A stretch of DNA of 64,000 nt from an uncultured Pseudomonadota bacterium (GTDB lineage Bacteria; Bdellovibrionota_B; Oligoflexia; Oligoflexales; CAIYRB01), in NCBI GenBank assembly GCA_903928445.1, contig CAIYRB010000029.1, positions 50,504 through 114,503 on the forward strand, written 5' to 3'. The notes beneath the pieces are model-generated. The model saw only the letters and a program-made list of their open reading frames with translations, was not told where the DNA came from and did no database searches. Position numbers and translations under genes: made by a program. Shown here piece after piece: positions 53,563 through 63,064 of this stretch. The stretch's first letter is position 1; each line of letters opens with the position of its first letter.

Positions 53563-55484
53563 ACGTAGTGGTCCCACACCTGGCGTTGATGTCTCTACTC
53601 AGCATCGTCGGTAGCGCCGGTGCGGCCAACGCGGAGCCCCGAGGGGACAGTTTGCTAGCGACATTGGCGCAGGATGAAGGCTGGTTGGCCCTTGGCCACT
53701 GGCGCCCCACCCTAACTCAAGGCTGGCGCAGCGACATCGAACCAGGTGCCTTTTTTCTCGCGACTGACGGCAGGGACTCCCCTGCAGCTGAGCTGGACGC
53801 AACTCTTAAGGTCATGGCTACGGGCGCACCGGTTGGACCTCAGCATTGGCCCGGGCCATGCGCCTTGCCAGCCCGCGCGACTTTTTTACGCCAGCGCGGT
53901 TGGCCCGTCGCTGCGACCTTTTGCCCAGAGCTTGCCGCCTTTCGCCGCAAGCTAGATGTCCATAGCGCGACTTTGATCTTCGCTTCTGCCTACGCCAATA
54001 ATCCGGCGTCGATGTTCGGCCACGTCGTCCTGCGGCTTAACCACCGCGCCAGAGCGGATGGGCAACAGCCCAAGCTGTTTACCGAGGCCGACGCGACGCC
54101 GCACCTGCTCGACAATAGCGTCGCCTTTCTGGCCCAAGTCGGCACCGACGATGACCCGTTATCCTATGCCTATAAAGGTCTGACTGGAGGCTACCCAGGC
54201 GCCTACATGATCGACCCCTACTACGTCACCGTCGCCACCTATACCGACGGCGAAAGTCGCGATCTCTGGGAATACGATTTAAACCTCAGCGAGGCCGAGG
54301 TCAGCTTCCTCGTGGATCACGTTTGGGAAGTGGCCACACTCGCCCATTTCCCCTACTTCTTTGCCCACGGCAACTGCGCCTACCAAATTTTAAGCATCAT
54401 CACCGTCGCAAGGCCCAGTGCACATCTCATGGCGGCGACTGGACTGGTGGTACTGCCCTTAGAGGTCGCCAGACAAGTCCATGATCAGCTTGGCAGCACC
54501 GCTGCGGTACGCTGGCGGCCGTCGCTCAAGCGCCAACTTAAAACGAGTTTAGACCGTTTAAGTCACGACCAACGTCGACGCTTCGACGCACTTCGCGAAG
54601 ACCTTCAGGGGCTTCAAGCAGAGGCCTCGCCGGAGGTGGTCGATGCCCTGATCGCCGCCTTGAATTTCCAGAAGTTTGACAGCCACAATCACTTAAGCCC
54701 CGAGCAGCGCTATGCCTTTCGCGCCGCGCTGGTACACCGGGCCCAGTTGGGCCCAAATGACGACCTGAGCCCGAGCGAAGAGACTCCGGTTGCCCCAGAT
54801 GCCGGCCACCTTCCGGCGCAAGCGCGCATGGGTGGAGGCGAGCGTCAAGGCCACGGCTTTGCCACCCTTGTCGTCAAAGGCGGCCTGCACGACTTCCTTA
54901 GCGACAGTCGTGGCTACGAATCCTTTGCCGCCATCGACTACCTGGAGGCCGCACTGCGCTACTACGATGCGGATCGCAGCATCCAACTAGACCACGCCAC
55001 CGTGGTGGCCGTGAACTCACTCGCTCCCTTCGACCTCGTCAGTAAGGACTGGTCCTGGCGAGCCGGTATCGCCTGGCAACAGATCGAAGGGCGTACCTAC
55101 GGTGGCATGAAGTCCCACCAGCTGCGCGGCGAGCTGGGCGCGGGCCTAACCTGGGGGTTTTTTGCCAACCGTCTCTCATTGTTTAACCTCGCGCTGATCG
55201 CAGCGGATGCAAGTCCCGGCTTTTATCACGGCCTGCGCCTTGGCCCTGGCTTGGCGCTCGGAATCGTGGCCCAGTGGGGCGCCTATCACCTACTTGCTGA
55301 GTGGACGGAGCGGCGCGACGTCATCCACGGTGACGACAGTCGCCGCTGGAGCCTCGGTCAAAGCCTCAGCTTTGGTCGCGCCTGGGAGCTACGCGCCGAC
55401 TGGCTGCTCACGTCGAGTCGCACCTCCCGCACCACAAGCGGCGCCCAGCACGACCTGCAAATGACCCTGGGATACGCCTTTTAG
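53541..55484 (+). CDS. DUF4105-containing envelope protein with C-terminal barrel-like region
   Basis: 647 residues from a TTG at 53541 that gives a basic n-region; a GTG at 53568 is an alternative. Signal peptide to about residue 31 (SAGAANA). DUF4105 spans about 125-330, with HSATLIFASAYANNPASMFGHVVLRL and YFFAHGNCAYQIL, whose serine, histidines and cysteine recall NlpC/P60-like or LapG-like active sites. The last ~200 residues form alternating strands (TLVVKGGLHDF, LAPFDLVSKDWSWRAGIAWQQ, here about residues 490-510, LQMTLGYAF) ending in phenylalanine, like an outer-membrane barrel. The enzyme role is unproven. It follows DUF3015 as a pair. Confidence 0.85.
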   Translation: MQRRGRLNVVVPHLALMSLLSIVGSAGAANAEPRGDSLLATLAQDEGWLALGHWRPTLTQGWRSDIEPGAFFLATDGRDSPAAELDATLKVMATGAPVGPQHWPGPCALPARATFLRQRGWPVAATFCPELAAFRRKLDVHSATLIFASAYANNPASMFGHVVLRLNHRARADGQQPKLFTEADATPHLLDNSVAFLAQVGTDDDPLSYAYKGLTGGYPGAYMIDPYYVTVATYTDGESRDLWEYDLNLSEAEVSFLVDHVWEVATLAHFPYFFAHGNCAYQILSIITVARPSAHLMAATGLVVLPLEVARQVHDQLGSTAAVRWRPSLKRQLKTSLDRLSHDQRRRFDALREDLQGLQAEASPEVVDALIAALNFQKFDSHNHLSPEQRYAFRAALVHRAQLGPNDDLSPSEETPVAPDAGHLPAQARMGGGERQGHGFATLVVKGGLHDFLSDSRGYESFAAIDYLEAALRYYDADRSIQLDHATVVAVNSLAPFDLVSKDWSWRAGIAWQQIEGRTYGGMKSHQLRGELGAGLTWGFFANRLSLFNLALIAADASPGFYHGLRLGPGLALGIVAQWGAYHLLAEWTERRDVIHGDDSRRWSLGQSLSFGRAWELRADWLLTSSRTSRTTSGAQHDLQMTLGYAF

Positions 55485-55643
55485 GCTCATCATTTCAGGC
55501 CGTTTAGCCGAGCTAAAAAATAATCCTAAAGTTTTACCGCCAAGATGCCGATAAGGGCGTGTCTTTGGGGGTCTAAAACCTTCCAAACTGAAGTTGTTTA
55601 GAGCCTCATCCCACTCCCCGTTGTCGTTGAAAGGTCCCCTCCC

Positions 55644-56123
55644 ATGCGTCTCCCCCCCTCCCTCACTTGGATCATGTTGTCAGCCCTTAGCTGCACGAGT
55701 GGCAGCTCCAGTAGCCCCGCTCCAGCGCCAATTGCCGTCGCTTCGCCCGTCAACAACACGGCGCCAAGCGACAACAGCGCCGCACCCATCGCGGTAGCGC
55801 CAGCACCCGAAATAGGTCAAGCGCCTGCGACTGCGCCTGCGACTGCGCCAGGACCAGCCGTTGCTGGACCTAAGCCGCCCACGACGCCGCAAACTGCGCC
55901 GACCACGCAACCAAGGACGGTGGCCTTCAATGCCAATTTTCAGGCGTTTCAAAGCAACTGCAATTCCTGCCACGGAGCTAGAGCCCCAAGTCTAAGCAGT
56001 TATTCTACGGCAGAAATCGCCCAGAGCATCGGTGGCTCATCACCAAGTATGCCAATTGGCGGACGTATGAGCGCTACCGACACCAACGCCATCTTGGCCT
56101 ATTTAAAGACCGTTCAGCAATAA
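55644..56123 (+). CDS. Monohaem cytochrome c lipoprotein with Pro/Ala linker
   Basis: 159 residues. A lipoprotein-type signal (IMLSALSCTSG, acylated Cys near residue 17) is followed by a ~70-residue linker of Pro, Ala and Thr (including ATAPATAPGPAV, encoded by a short tandem repeat near 55825-55850). The C-terminal domain has CNSCHG and a distal Met in PSMPIGGRMSATD, as in class I cytochromes. The linker length would let the haem domain reach across the periplasm or away from the outer surface. It is convergent with the GT-C gene two bases away. Confidence 0.87.
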   Translation: MRLPPSLTWIMLSALSCTSGSSSSPAPAPIAVASPVNNTAPSDNSAAPIAVAPAPEIGQAPATAPATAPGPAVAGPKPPTTPQTAPTTQPRTVAFNANFQAFQSNCNSCHGARAPSLSSYSTAEIAQSIGGSSPSMPIGGRMSATDTNAILAYLKTVQQ

Positions 56124-56125
56124 CT

Positions 56126-57460
56126 TCACGGTGCTTGTTTGTCGGTTAAATCTGGCAACGTAAACGGCCGTCTTTCACCAAAAAGACGGTCGTTTTTCGT
56201 GGTGATCGCTTCTGCCGCAGTGGCTCGGTCGGTGTAGAGTCCGCGTTCTCGGATGTGATCCACAGCTAAAAGTCCCTGAAAGACGCAGCCCAAGACGACC
56301 ACGCCCGCAGCGACTAGCCGCTGCCGCTTAGTCTTCAGCAAAAAGCTCATCGCATAAGCGCCGCCAATGGCTGCGACAGGGAATAGGATAAAATAGTTAC
56401 GAGCGGTCGGTGGCCTGGTCGACCCAATAAATGCCAAGCAAATTTCAACCGCACTTGCGACCACGATGGCCTTGACCAACGGCGGGGTGCAGCGCAAACA
56501 CAGCCCCCAAACGAAAACGAGTGGCTGAACCACGCCGATGAGTCCGACCACGATGCCCGCCGGAATGAGCCAGGGGTGGGACATGACGTAACTCAGCCGT
56601 TGCTCGGAATGCTCGGTGAGAAAGCGCGGTAGTTCGTAGGCGGCAAAGGACAAAAACCGAGCGGCGATCGTCAGCGGCTGCAGCGCATTGTGACTATTGA
56701 GCTTGGAGTTACTAAACAGCGGCGCCCACACGCTGGAGACACCATACTCATAAAGCGTCGGCAGCAGCAGCAAGGTCGGCAAGGCAAAGCCGATGCATAG
56801 GGTCACCAGCAGTTGCCAGCGCATCTCGCGATACAGGATTTTAGCGCCAAAAGCAGCGGCAACAAAGGGCACTAGAAGCAGCCAAGACAGATGTAGTTGG
56901 AGGCTCCAGCCCAGCGCCAAGCCCAGCCAAAAAAAGGCCCAGCGGTCGCTCATGACGCCTTGGCGCAGCGTTGGCATGGACTCCCAAAAAGCCACGAAGA
57001 ACAGACAGCTAGAAAACAGCAAATAGGAGGGATTATAGACGTGTGTCGAAATGTTTAGCGTCCACGGCAAGGTGAATAGCCACGCGTAGACTAGCGACCT
57101 AGGCAGCATCGGCAGCAGTCGCACCAGATAGGCACCGAGAACCCACAGACCGATAAACGACAAGATATTGACAAGAATCACCGGACTTTCCGGCCACGGC
57201 GCGACAAACAGTGGTGCGCCGACGAGGATCGACTGCAGTGCCCCGGCGATCTGCTGATTGGTGTGCACTACATCTGGACCGAAAAACGGCCAATGACCGG
57301 TCGTGAACCAATGCAGACCCAGCAGGTAAATCTGCCGCTCGTCGTCTTTCCAAAAGTCCATGCTCAGGCCGTAAATGACCCGAAAGGCGAACAAGGACAG
57401 CATGAGCAGCGCGAAGCGTGCCGTTTTAGTGGTCAAGCGGACACCTCGCCTAGTCGCCAA
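56126..57460 (-). CDS. GT-C-type multi-pass membrane protein (possible ArnT/PMT-like glycosyltransferase)
   Basis: 444 residues with about ten transmembrane helices. After the first helix a loop reads DFWKDDERQIYLLG, with the acidic pair typical of the first external loop of GT-C glycosyltransferases such as the PMT_2/ArnT group, which use polyprenyl-phosphate sugar donors. The following HTNQQIAGALQ segment and the C-terminal soluble tail fit that layout. Acceptor unknown; lipid A, proteins or envelope polymers are possible. It lies three bases downstream of a small single-helix gene on the same strand. Confidence 0.72.
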   Translation of the reverse strand: MATRRGVRLTTKTARFALLMLSLFAFRVIYGLSMDFWKDDERQIYLLGLHWFTTGHWPFFGPDVVHTNQQIAGALQSILVGAPLFVAPWPESPVILVNILSFIGLWVLGAYLVRLLPMLPRSLVYAWLFTLPWTLNISTHVYNPSYLLFSSCLFFVAFWESMPTLRQGVMSDRWAFFWLGLALGWSLQLHLSWLLLVPFVAAAFGAKILYREMRWQLLVTLCIGFALPTLLLLPTLYEYGVSSVWAPLFSNSKLNSHNALQPLTIAARFLSFAAYELPRFLTEHSEQRLSYVMSHPWLIPAGIVVGLIGVVQPLVFVWGLCLRCTPPLVKAIVVASAVEICLAFIGSTRPPTARNYFILFPVAAIGGAYAMSFLLKTKRQRLVAAGVVVLGCVFQGLLAVDHIRERGLYTDRATAAEAITTKNDRLFGERRPFTLPDLTDKQAP

Positions 57461-57463
57461 AGT

Positions 57464-57625
57464 CTATTGCATCATCTCTAATGGCTTACCCGGCGTCTGC
57501 TGGTACACATAGACCATCAAGAAGGCCAAAATGGCGACCGTTACAATACCGAGCAACACCACCCAAACGAGATTCTTGGACCAGGTGGTGGAGCCCGTCG
57601 CGGTGGCGGACAATTCGTGGGACAT
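57464..57625 (-). CDS. Small single-helix membrane protein
   Basis: 53 residues from the ATG at 57625, where AAGGA lies about 12 bases upstream; longer frames extend without site or conservation. A short polar N-terminus (SHELSATATGSTTW) precedes one strong transmembrane helix (LVWVVLLGIVTVAILAFLMV) and a cytosolic or periplasmic tail PGKPLEMMQ. The stop lies three bases before the GT-C gene, so the two form an operon. It may be a small regulator or accessory subunit of the transferase (inference). Confidence 0.6.
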   Translation of the reverse strand: MSHELSATATGSTTWSKNLVWVVLLGIVTVAILAFLMVYVYQQTPGKPLEMMQ

Positions 57626-57668
57626 AGGCTTTGCGTTCCTTGGCTGAGTGAAAGCGTCGTGGGCCGAT

Positions 57669-57692
57669 GATCGGACCTTTGATCGGACCTTT
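57669..57692. repeat. Tandem 12-bp repeat
   Basis: GATCGGACCTTT occurs twice in perfect tandem (57669-57680 and 57681-57692) in the 160-base divergent region between the small membrane gene and the ABC importer. It may be a slippage duplication or a paired regulator site. Confidence 0.6.
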
Positions 57693-57785
57693 GCCAGATC
57701 GTCGTGGACATGGCAAAACCGATAGGCGTAAGGAGGATGCTTATGCAAGGAGCGGCTGAAGACAACCATTATTTGGAACCGACCG

Positions 57786-59531
57786 ATGCAAGTCTCGGGC
57801 TTAAACCGAATTCCCCGCGGCGCCTCGTCCGTTTGGCCGAAGCTGCTGGATCTTATGCTATTTTTAGCATTTATCGGGACCGCAGCAGCGGTGGCTCGCG
57901 TGGGTGCCGGAATGTTTGTGCCGTTCTCCCCACCGGCGGTCATGCCCGAGCCGATCGATTTAAATCCTTGGCGGGTGCCATACTACGTTGCGCGGTCGAC
58001 GCTGCGCATGTTTATCGCCCTACCTCTTTCTGTTTTATTTTCGCTTATTTATGGCTACGTCGCAGCCCACAGTAAGCGTGCCGAGCGGCTGATGATCCCC
58101 ATTTTGGATATCCTCCAGTCGGTGCCTGTCCTGGGCTTTCTGTCGGTGACGGTCACTGGATTCATCGCCCTGTTTCGTGGCAGCTTACTCGGCCTGGAGG
58201 CGGCGTCGATTTTTGCCGTGTTCACCGGCCAGGCGTGGAACCTAACCTTCGCATTTTACCAGTCCTTAAGGTCCCTACCAGATGATCTGAGGGAAGCTTG
58301 CCGCACCTACCAGCTCGGCCGCTGGCAGACCTTCAAACGCCTGGAACTGCCGTCATCGGTCATTCCTTTGGTGTGGAACGGCATGATGAGCTTCGGCGGC
58401 GGCTGGTTTTTCGTCTCGGCCAGCGAGTCGATGAGCGTGCTCAACAGCAACTACACCCTGCCCGGAATTGGCTCCTATGTCACCGTCGCGATCCAACATA
58501 AGAACCTGCAGGCTATCCTTTACGCCATCCTGGCGATCGCCGTCGTCATCATCCTAACCGACCAGCTGCTGTGGCGGCCGTTGATCGCTTGGTCGCATCG
58601 CTACAAGATGGAGCAGCAATCTGAGGCCGATGATCGGCCGGAATCCTGGCTCTACGATATGCTGCTGGCATCGCTCTGGGTCCAGGCGGCGACCAGGTGG
58701 ATCCAGCGGCGCTTGCGGTCTTGGACCGAAGCCTTGCCAAAGCCGGCCTTTCGGCCGGTAAAGGCGCCGGTCGAAGATGGCAAAGTCAACTGGGTCGATC
58801 GCAGCTATACCGCGGCCATTGCGATGGCTGCTGCGGTTTTGGCCTATGCCGGCCTTCACTTTATCCTCGCCGAGCTAGACCTGCGTGAGGTCATGCACAC
58901 CGCTGGCTTAGCCTTGGCCACCTTATCGCGGGTGATTGCCTTGGTCTTGATCAGCAGCCTGATCTGGGTGCCGGTCGGAGTGGCCATGGGGTTTCGCCCC
59001 AAGTTGGCGCGCCTTGGCCAGCCGATGGCGCTATTCTTAGCGTCGTTTCCTGCCAATTTTCTCTTTCCCTTCGCCACCGCGATCTTTCTTAAATGGGCGA
59101 TTCCGATCAATATCGGCAGCGCCTTGTTGATGGCCTTTGGCACGCAGTGGTACGTGCTTTTCAACGTCATCGGCGGCGCCCAGGCGATCCCAGCCGAGTT
59201 GCGGGAGATGGCTCGAACCTTTGGCCTTCGTCACTGGCCGCTATGGCGCGCCCTAATCCTCCCCGGCATCTTTCGCTTCTGGGTCACCGGGGCACTGACT
59301 GCGGCCGGTGGCGCCTGGAACGCCAGCATCGTCGCTGAGGTGGTGTCATGGGGAAGCATAAAACTCAAGGCCGACGGGCTCGGCGCCTACATCGCTGACG
59401 CGACAGAAAAGGGCGATTGGCCACGCATTACCCTGGGAGTTGGTATGATGGCGCTGGTCGTCGTGATGCTCAATCGCACCGTCTGGAACAAGTTGTACAA
59501 TGTGGCGGTCAATAAATACTCGCTGTCATAG
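57786..59531 (+). CDS. Fused double-domain ABC permease (NitT/TauT type)
   Basis: 581 residues containing two BPD_transp_1-type permease units in one chain. Unit 1 (about 20-280) has the EAA-like segment LPDDLREACRTYQLGRWQTFKRLELP; it is cited here as two parts, residues about 171-180 and 181-197. Unit 2 (about 340-575) has IPAELREMARTFGLRHWPLWRALILP in the equivalent place. About 12 hydrophobic helices are seen. Fused NitT/TauT permeases import small anions, aliphatic compounds or cofactors. The ATPase gene follows 14 bases later. No substrate-binding protein is adjacent, which is odd for an importer. Confidence 0.9.
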   Translation: MQVSGLNRIPRGASSVWPKLLDLMLFLAFIGTAAAVARVGAGMFVPFSPPAVMPEPIDLNPWRVPYYVARSTLRMFIALPLSVLFSLIYGYVAAHSKRAERLMIPILDILQSVPVLGFLSVTVTGFIALFRGSLLGLEAASIFAVFTGQAWNLTFAFYQSLRSLPDDLREACRTYQLGRWQTFKRLELPSSVIPLVWNGMMSFGGGWFFVSASESMSVLNSNYTLPGIGSYVTVAIQHKNLQAILYAILAIAVVIILTDQLLWRPLIAWSHRYKMEQQSEADDRPESWLYDMLLASLWVQAATRWIQRRLRSWTEALPKPAFRPVKAPVEDGKVNWVDRSYTAAIAMAAAVLAYAGLHFILAELDLREVMHTAGLALATLSRVIALVLISSLIWVPVGVAMGFRPKLARLGQPMALFLASFPANFLFPFATAIFLKWAIPINIGSALLMAFGTQWYVLFNVIGGAQAIPAELREMARTFGLRHWPLWRALILPGIFRFWVTGALTAAGGAWNASIVAEVVSWGSIKLKADGLGAYIADATEKGDWPRITLGVGMMALVVVMLNRTVWNKLYNVAVNKYSLS

Positions 59532-59545
59532 AAAAGGGGGCCGCC

Positions 59546-60874
59546 GTGGCTCAAGCACCAAAAAAAGTCGCCGTTGGCGTACCTCTTATCGAAGCAAAAA
59601 AGGTCAGCAAGGTCTTCAAGAGCGCTGGTGGTAGCAACGACCTAGTCGTGCTCGAAAGCGTCGATCTGCAGCTGCGAAGTGGCGAGTTTGTCGCCTTGCT
59701 CGGCCGCAGTGGCAGCGGCAAAAGCACGCTTCTGCGCATTCTTGCTGGCCTGATGGCCCCAACCATGGGTGAGGTTATCTGCGCCAATCAAAAAGTCGAG
59801 GGACCAAATCCCGACGTCGCGGTGGTTTTTCAAAACTTCGCCTTATTGCCGTGGCTCACGGTTCTGGACAACGTCATGGTTGGACTGCGCGCCCGCGGTG
59901 TCCCCTATGACTTGGCGGCACGCCAGGCCGTCGAGGCGATCGATATGGTTGGACTCGACGGATTTGAAAGCGCTTATCCGAAGGAACTCTCTGGTGGCAT
60001 GAAGCAGCGCGTCGGTTTTGCTCGGGCCTTCGTCATGCGCCCCAAAGCCTTGTTTATGGACGAGCCCTTTTCCGCACTCGATGTCTTGACGGCAGAAAAC
60101 CTGCGCAGCGAGATCAGCGATTTGTGGGAAGCAGGTCGCTTCGTCGCCGAAAGTGTCCTGATGGTTACCCATAATATCGAGGAGGCGGTCTTTCTTGCCG
60201 ACCGCATCGTCGTCCTCGGCAATTCACCAGGACGCGTGCGAGGCGTCATTCCCGTCGACCTCGCCCGGCCGCGCAATCGCAAGTCAGACGCCTTCCGTCG
60301 CCTCACCGACGGCATCTACAAAATCATGACCAACCCAAGCATCGGTGTCGACGAAGCCCTGGCGACAAAGGGCAGCAACACCTCCCTGCTGCCATTACCC
60401 CATGTTCGCGCTGGCGGGATCGGTGGCTTCCTCGAAATCATTTTCGATCATGGCGGCGGTGGGCAGCTATCGCAGTTCTCACAGATGTTGCGCTTGTCGA
60501 TCGACGACGTCATGCCTTTGGTCGACGCCGTGCAGCTGCTTGGCTTCGCCGACGCCAAGGATGGCCAGATCAATCTGACCGAAAAGGGCAAGGCCTTTGC
60601 CCTCGCCGACATTTTGCAAGGCAAAGAGATCTTTCGCGGCCAGATCCTCGAACGCGTACCGCTCATCAACATCATGCTCGATACGCTACGCAGCAAGAAT
60701 TCTCGCTCGATCAATGCCGAGTTTTTCATCGATATCCTCGATGAAAGATTCTCCTCGGAGGAGGCCGAGCGGCAGTTTATGACCGCAGTCGACTGGGCCA
60801 GGTTCGCCGAGTTGCTCGAATATGATGCGAGCACACGCTTCCTCTATGACCCATCACTTGGCGGCGCCCTGTGA
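59546..60874 (+). CDS. ABC importer ATPase with C-terminal AAA-associated domain
   Basis: 442 residues from a GTG with GGGGG five to nine bases upstream. The ATPase covers about 14-260: Walker A GRSGSGKST, Q-loop VVFQNFALLPWLTVLDNV, signature LSGGMKQRVGFARAF, Walker B PKALFMDEPFSALD, H-loop MVTHNIEEAV. A second region (about 290-440) matches the AAA-associated C-terminal domain found in some nitrate-type ATPases, with a winged-helix-like QLLGFADAKDGQINLTEKG; it may sense a ligand and tune transport. The stop overlaps the next gene's GTG (GTGA). Confidence 0.92.
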   Translation: MAQAPKKVAVGVPLIEAKKVSKVFKSAGGSNDLVVLESVDLQLRSGEFVALLGRSGSGKSTLLRILAGLMAPTMGEVICANQKVEGPNPDVAVVFQNFALLPWLTVLDNVMVGLRARGVPYDLAARQAVEAIDMVGLDGFESAYPKELSGGMKQRVGFARAFVMRPKALFMDEPFSALDVLTAENLRSEISDLWEAGRFVAESVLMVTHNIEEAVFLADRIVVLGNSPGRVRGVIPVDLARPRNRKSDAFRRLTDGIYKIMTNPSIGVDEALATKGSNTSLLPLPHVRAGGIGGFLEIIFDHGGGGQLSQFSQMLRLSIDDVMPLVDAVQLLGFADAKDGQINLTEKGKAFALADILQGKEIFRGQILERVPLINIMLDTLRSKNSRSINAEFFIDILDERFSSEEAERQFMTAVDWARFAELLEYDASTRFLYDPSLGGAL

Positions 60875-61467
60875 CCAGCGTCACATGCCTGCGCGCCGCA
60901 TCGTACCGGCGCGTGCCTTGGCGCAACGGCGGCGGCATCACGGCAGAAATCGCCGTGGCACCTATGGCGGCCACGGTCGCTGGCGGCTTTGATTGGCGCC
61001 TCAGTTGTGCTGAGGTCAGCGTCAGCGGGCCATTTTCTGAGTTTGCCGGCTACGACCGCACGATCGTGCAGCTTAGCGGCACTCCAATGCGCCTAGTGAG
61101 CGGTGATAAGTCCATCAGTTTACAGCTAGGGCAGCCCCATGCCTTTGCCGGCGAAGACGCGGTCTACGGTGTGGTCGACGACCCGGTGCAGGACTTCAAT
61201 TGCATCGTGCGGCGCGGACGCTACTCGACCCAGATCGAGAGTCTGCTGCTTGACCCGAGGTCTAACAGTGAGCGGCAGTTAGCGGCGCCAGTGGTGGCTA
61301 TCTTTGTTGCCGAAGGTTCAGTTAAGGTGTGGTTTGAACAGGCCTCTAGCGACTTGCTGAGCGGAGATACCTTGCTCATTGAAGGCGACGAAGCCAAGAA
61401 ACTGTCGCTTCATGCGGCGACGTCTGAGAGTCGGGTGCTTGTCGTGTCCTTGGTCCAAGCGCGCTAA
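60871..61467 (+). CDS. HutD/Ves family cupin-like protein
   Basis: 198 residues from a GTG overlapping the ATPase stop. The family signature WRNGGGITAEIAV (about residues 17-29) and FDWRLSCAEVSVSGPFSEFAGYDRTI, cited in two parts (FDWRLSCAEV and GPFSEFAGYDRTI), identify a bicupin fold. HutD proteins are linked to histidine utilisation but no catalytic activity has been settled. Here no hut genes are present; co-translation with an ABC importer suggests a link to uptake or fate of a small nitrogenous compound (inference). A missing metal triad is possible. Confidence 0.9.
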   Translation: MTSVTCLRAASYRRVPWRNGGGITAEIAVAPMAATVAGGFDWRLSCAEVSVSGPFSEFAGYDRTIVQLSGTPMRLVSGDKSISLQLGQPHAFAGEDAVYGVVDDPVQDFNCIVRRGRYSTQIESLLLDPRSNSERQLAAPVVAIFVAEGSVKVWFEQASSDLLSGDTLLIEGDEAKKLSLHAATSESRVLVVSLVQAR

Positions 61468-61485
61468 CCGAGCGAGGAGCAGATC

Positions 61486-62997
61486 ATGAGCTACCGATGG
61501 CTGAAGCAGCGTTCGAGTAACATCAGCACCTTCGCTGCGTTTGTGGTCATGAGTTGCGCCTCCTTAGCAAGGGCCGAGGTGAAGCCGGTGACCTTGGTGT
61601 TAAAGCGCGACGTCGTCTCCATGGCAGAGGTCGCCGGCAGCGATAGCCAAAGCCGTCTGGCAGCGATCGTCGCCGACGCATCTAAACCACATCCGAAACG
61701 CCAGTTGCTGTGGCTGAAAAAACAGGGGGCCAACCTCATCATCGCTGGCGAGCAAGCTTTAAGCAGCGACGACGGCGCCTTCGATGTCTGCCGGCTGCAT
61801 GGACCTAAAGCACCTGCTGAGGTGTTAACGCTGCGCCCCGACGGGGTCTACCGGCTTGGAACAAAAGCCCCGTTAGCCGCGACGGACAACATCTTCGCTC
61901 AACCCAGCGATGATTCGGTGCCCCGTGTGCACCTGTGCTTTCAGCTGTTCGCCGGTGAAGCTCCGGCCTTAGTGGTCCCTAGCCTTGGTCATCTGCAGGT
62001 GTTTCGCTCAAAGGACGATGGCGCCACCTATCAGCCCTATGTACGCCTGCCACAAACCGCGAACGCCAACTACAACTGGACCAGTACGGCGCTCAGAGGC
62101 GAGCAGCTAGAGACGACCCAGCTGGTCAGCGTGCGCCTCGACTTCCCCGCCGTAACCGCGCTGGACTTCGACGGCGACGGCCGTATCGACCTATGTTTAA
62201 GCCGCGGCGAAAGCTTGCAGTGCTATCTCCAGGGCCCCCGCGGCTTTACCGAGAGCCAACAAAAGACCTTCTTCTTTCCAGTTCGCTCCGACGCCGAAAG
62301 GCAGCAGCAGAGTGTTCGTACGATCGGCCAATTGGTAGAACTCGAAAAAGGCGCCTTACCTGCCTACATCGTCAGTAAAACCGAATGGAACGTCAGCGAC
62401 ATGCGCACGACGCTCTACATCTTTCGCCAAGCCAAAGCCGGCGGCTTTAGCGGCAAACCAGCGCAGATCATCTCGCGCAAGGGCTACTTTGCCTACCAAG
62501 AATACCTTGATTTGGACGGCGCCGGACGCAAAGACCTCGTGGCGCCGGTCGCCGCCTTGGGCTGGTCCGACCTGATGAGCATCTATTTGGCCAAGGCCGC
62601 CGACATCGATTTTGTGCGCTATAAAAATCAAGACGGCACCTTCGCCACCCTGACAGAAGACCTGCACAGCTTGAGCTTTCCGGTCGATTTTAAGCGGCTA
62701 ACCTCGGTGCTCGGCTCGTTGCCACTGTGGCAAATTCGGCTACCGAACAAAGATGCCGACGTCAGTGGCCACGACGTCGCCTTTTTTCCCGCCAAAGAGG
62801 CGATCGATTTGGTGCGATTGCAAAAGCGAGATGGCGCGTTGGTCGGAGTGCCGCTGGGACATATTCCAGTGACGGTTGGCTCAGAGGTCATCGCCAGCGA
62901 TCTCGACGGCAACGGCGTCAATGAAATCATCTTCACTTGGCCACGCGAACCGGGCCAACAAAACAAGGTCGTGATGGTCGACCTGAGTGGCCTCTGA
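61486..62997 (+). CDS. Secreted FG-GAP/VCBS-like repeat protein
   Basis: 503 residues with a signal peptide (about 1-30, ending SLARA). The chain looks like a beta-propeller: two clear calcium-binding-like loops, DFDGDGRIDL (about residues 226-235) and DLDGNGVNEI (about 471-480), plus DLDGAGRKDL near 343, all of the DxDGDGxxD type. The remaining blades are divergent. Such proteins bind partners or polysaccharides outside the cytoplasm. GAGGAG upstream sets the start. It lies 18 bases after the HutD-like gene and may share its operon. Confidence 0.75.
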   Translation: MSYRWLKQRSSNISTFAAFVVMSCASLARAEVKPVTLVLKRDVVSMAEVAGSDSQSRLAAIVADASKPHPKRQLLWLKKQGANLIIAGEQALSSDDGAFDVCRLHGPKAPAEVLTLRPDGVYRLGTKAPLAATDNIFAQPSDDSVPRVHLCFQLFAGEAPALVVPSLGHLQVFRSKDDGATYQPYVRLPQTANANYNWTSTALRGEQLETTQLVSVRLDFPAVTALDFDGDGRIDLCLSRGESLQCYLQGPRGFTESQQKTFFFPVRSDAERQQQSVRTIGQLVELEKGALPAYIVSKTEWNVSDMRTTLYIFRQAKAGGFSGKPAQIISRKGYFAYQEYLDLDGAGRKDLVAPVAALGWSDLMSIYLAKAADIDFVRYKNQDGTFATLTEDLHSLSFPVDFKRLTSVLGSLPLWQIRLPNKDADVSGHDVAFFPAKEAIDLVRLQKRDGALVGVPLGHIPVTVGSEVIASDLDGNGVNEIIFTWPREPGQQNKVVMVDLSGL

Positions 62998-63064
62998 ACT
63001 TGACGCTGCCTGCCCCGGACTCCTATGATCCCGTCCATTGGTCCGTCAAAATAAGGGGAATTCC

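Noticed and set aside
55503..55517. TTTAGC/GCTAAA hairpin after the DUF4105 gene
   Set aside because: Too short and AT-rich to support a terminator by eye, though an A-run follows.
55825..55860. Short tandem repeat as a CRISPR or regulatory element
   Set aside because: It lies inside a coding sequence and simply encodes a Pro/Ala/Thr linker.
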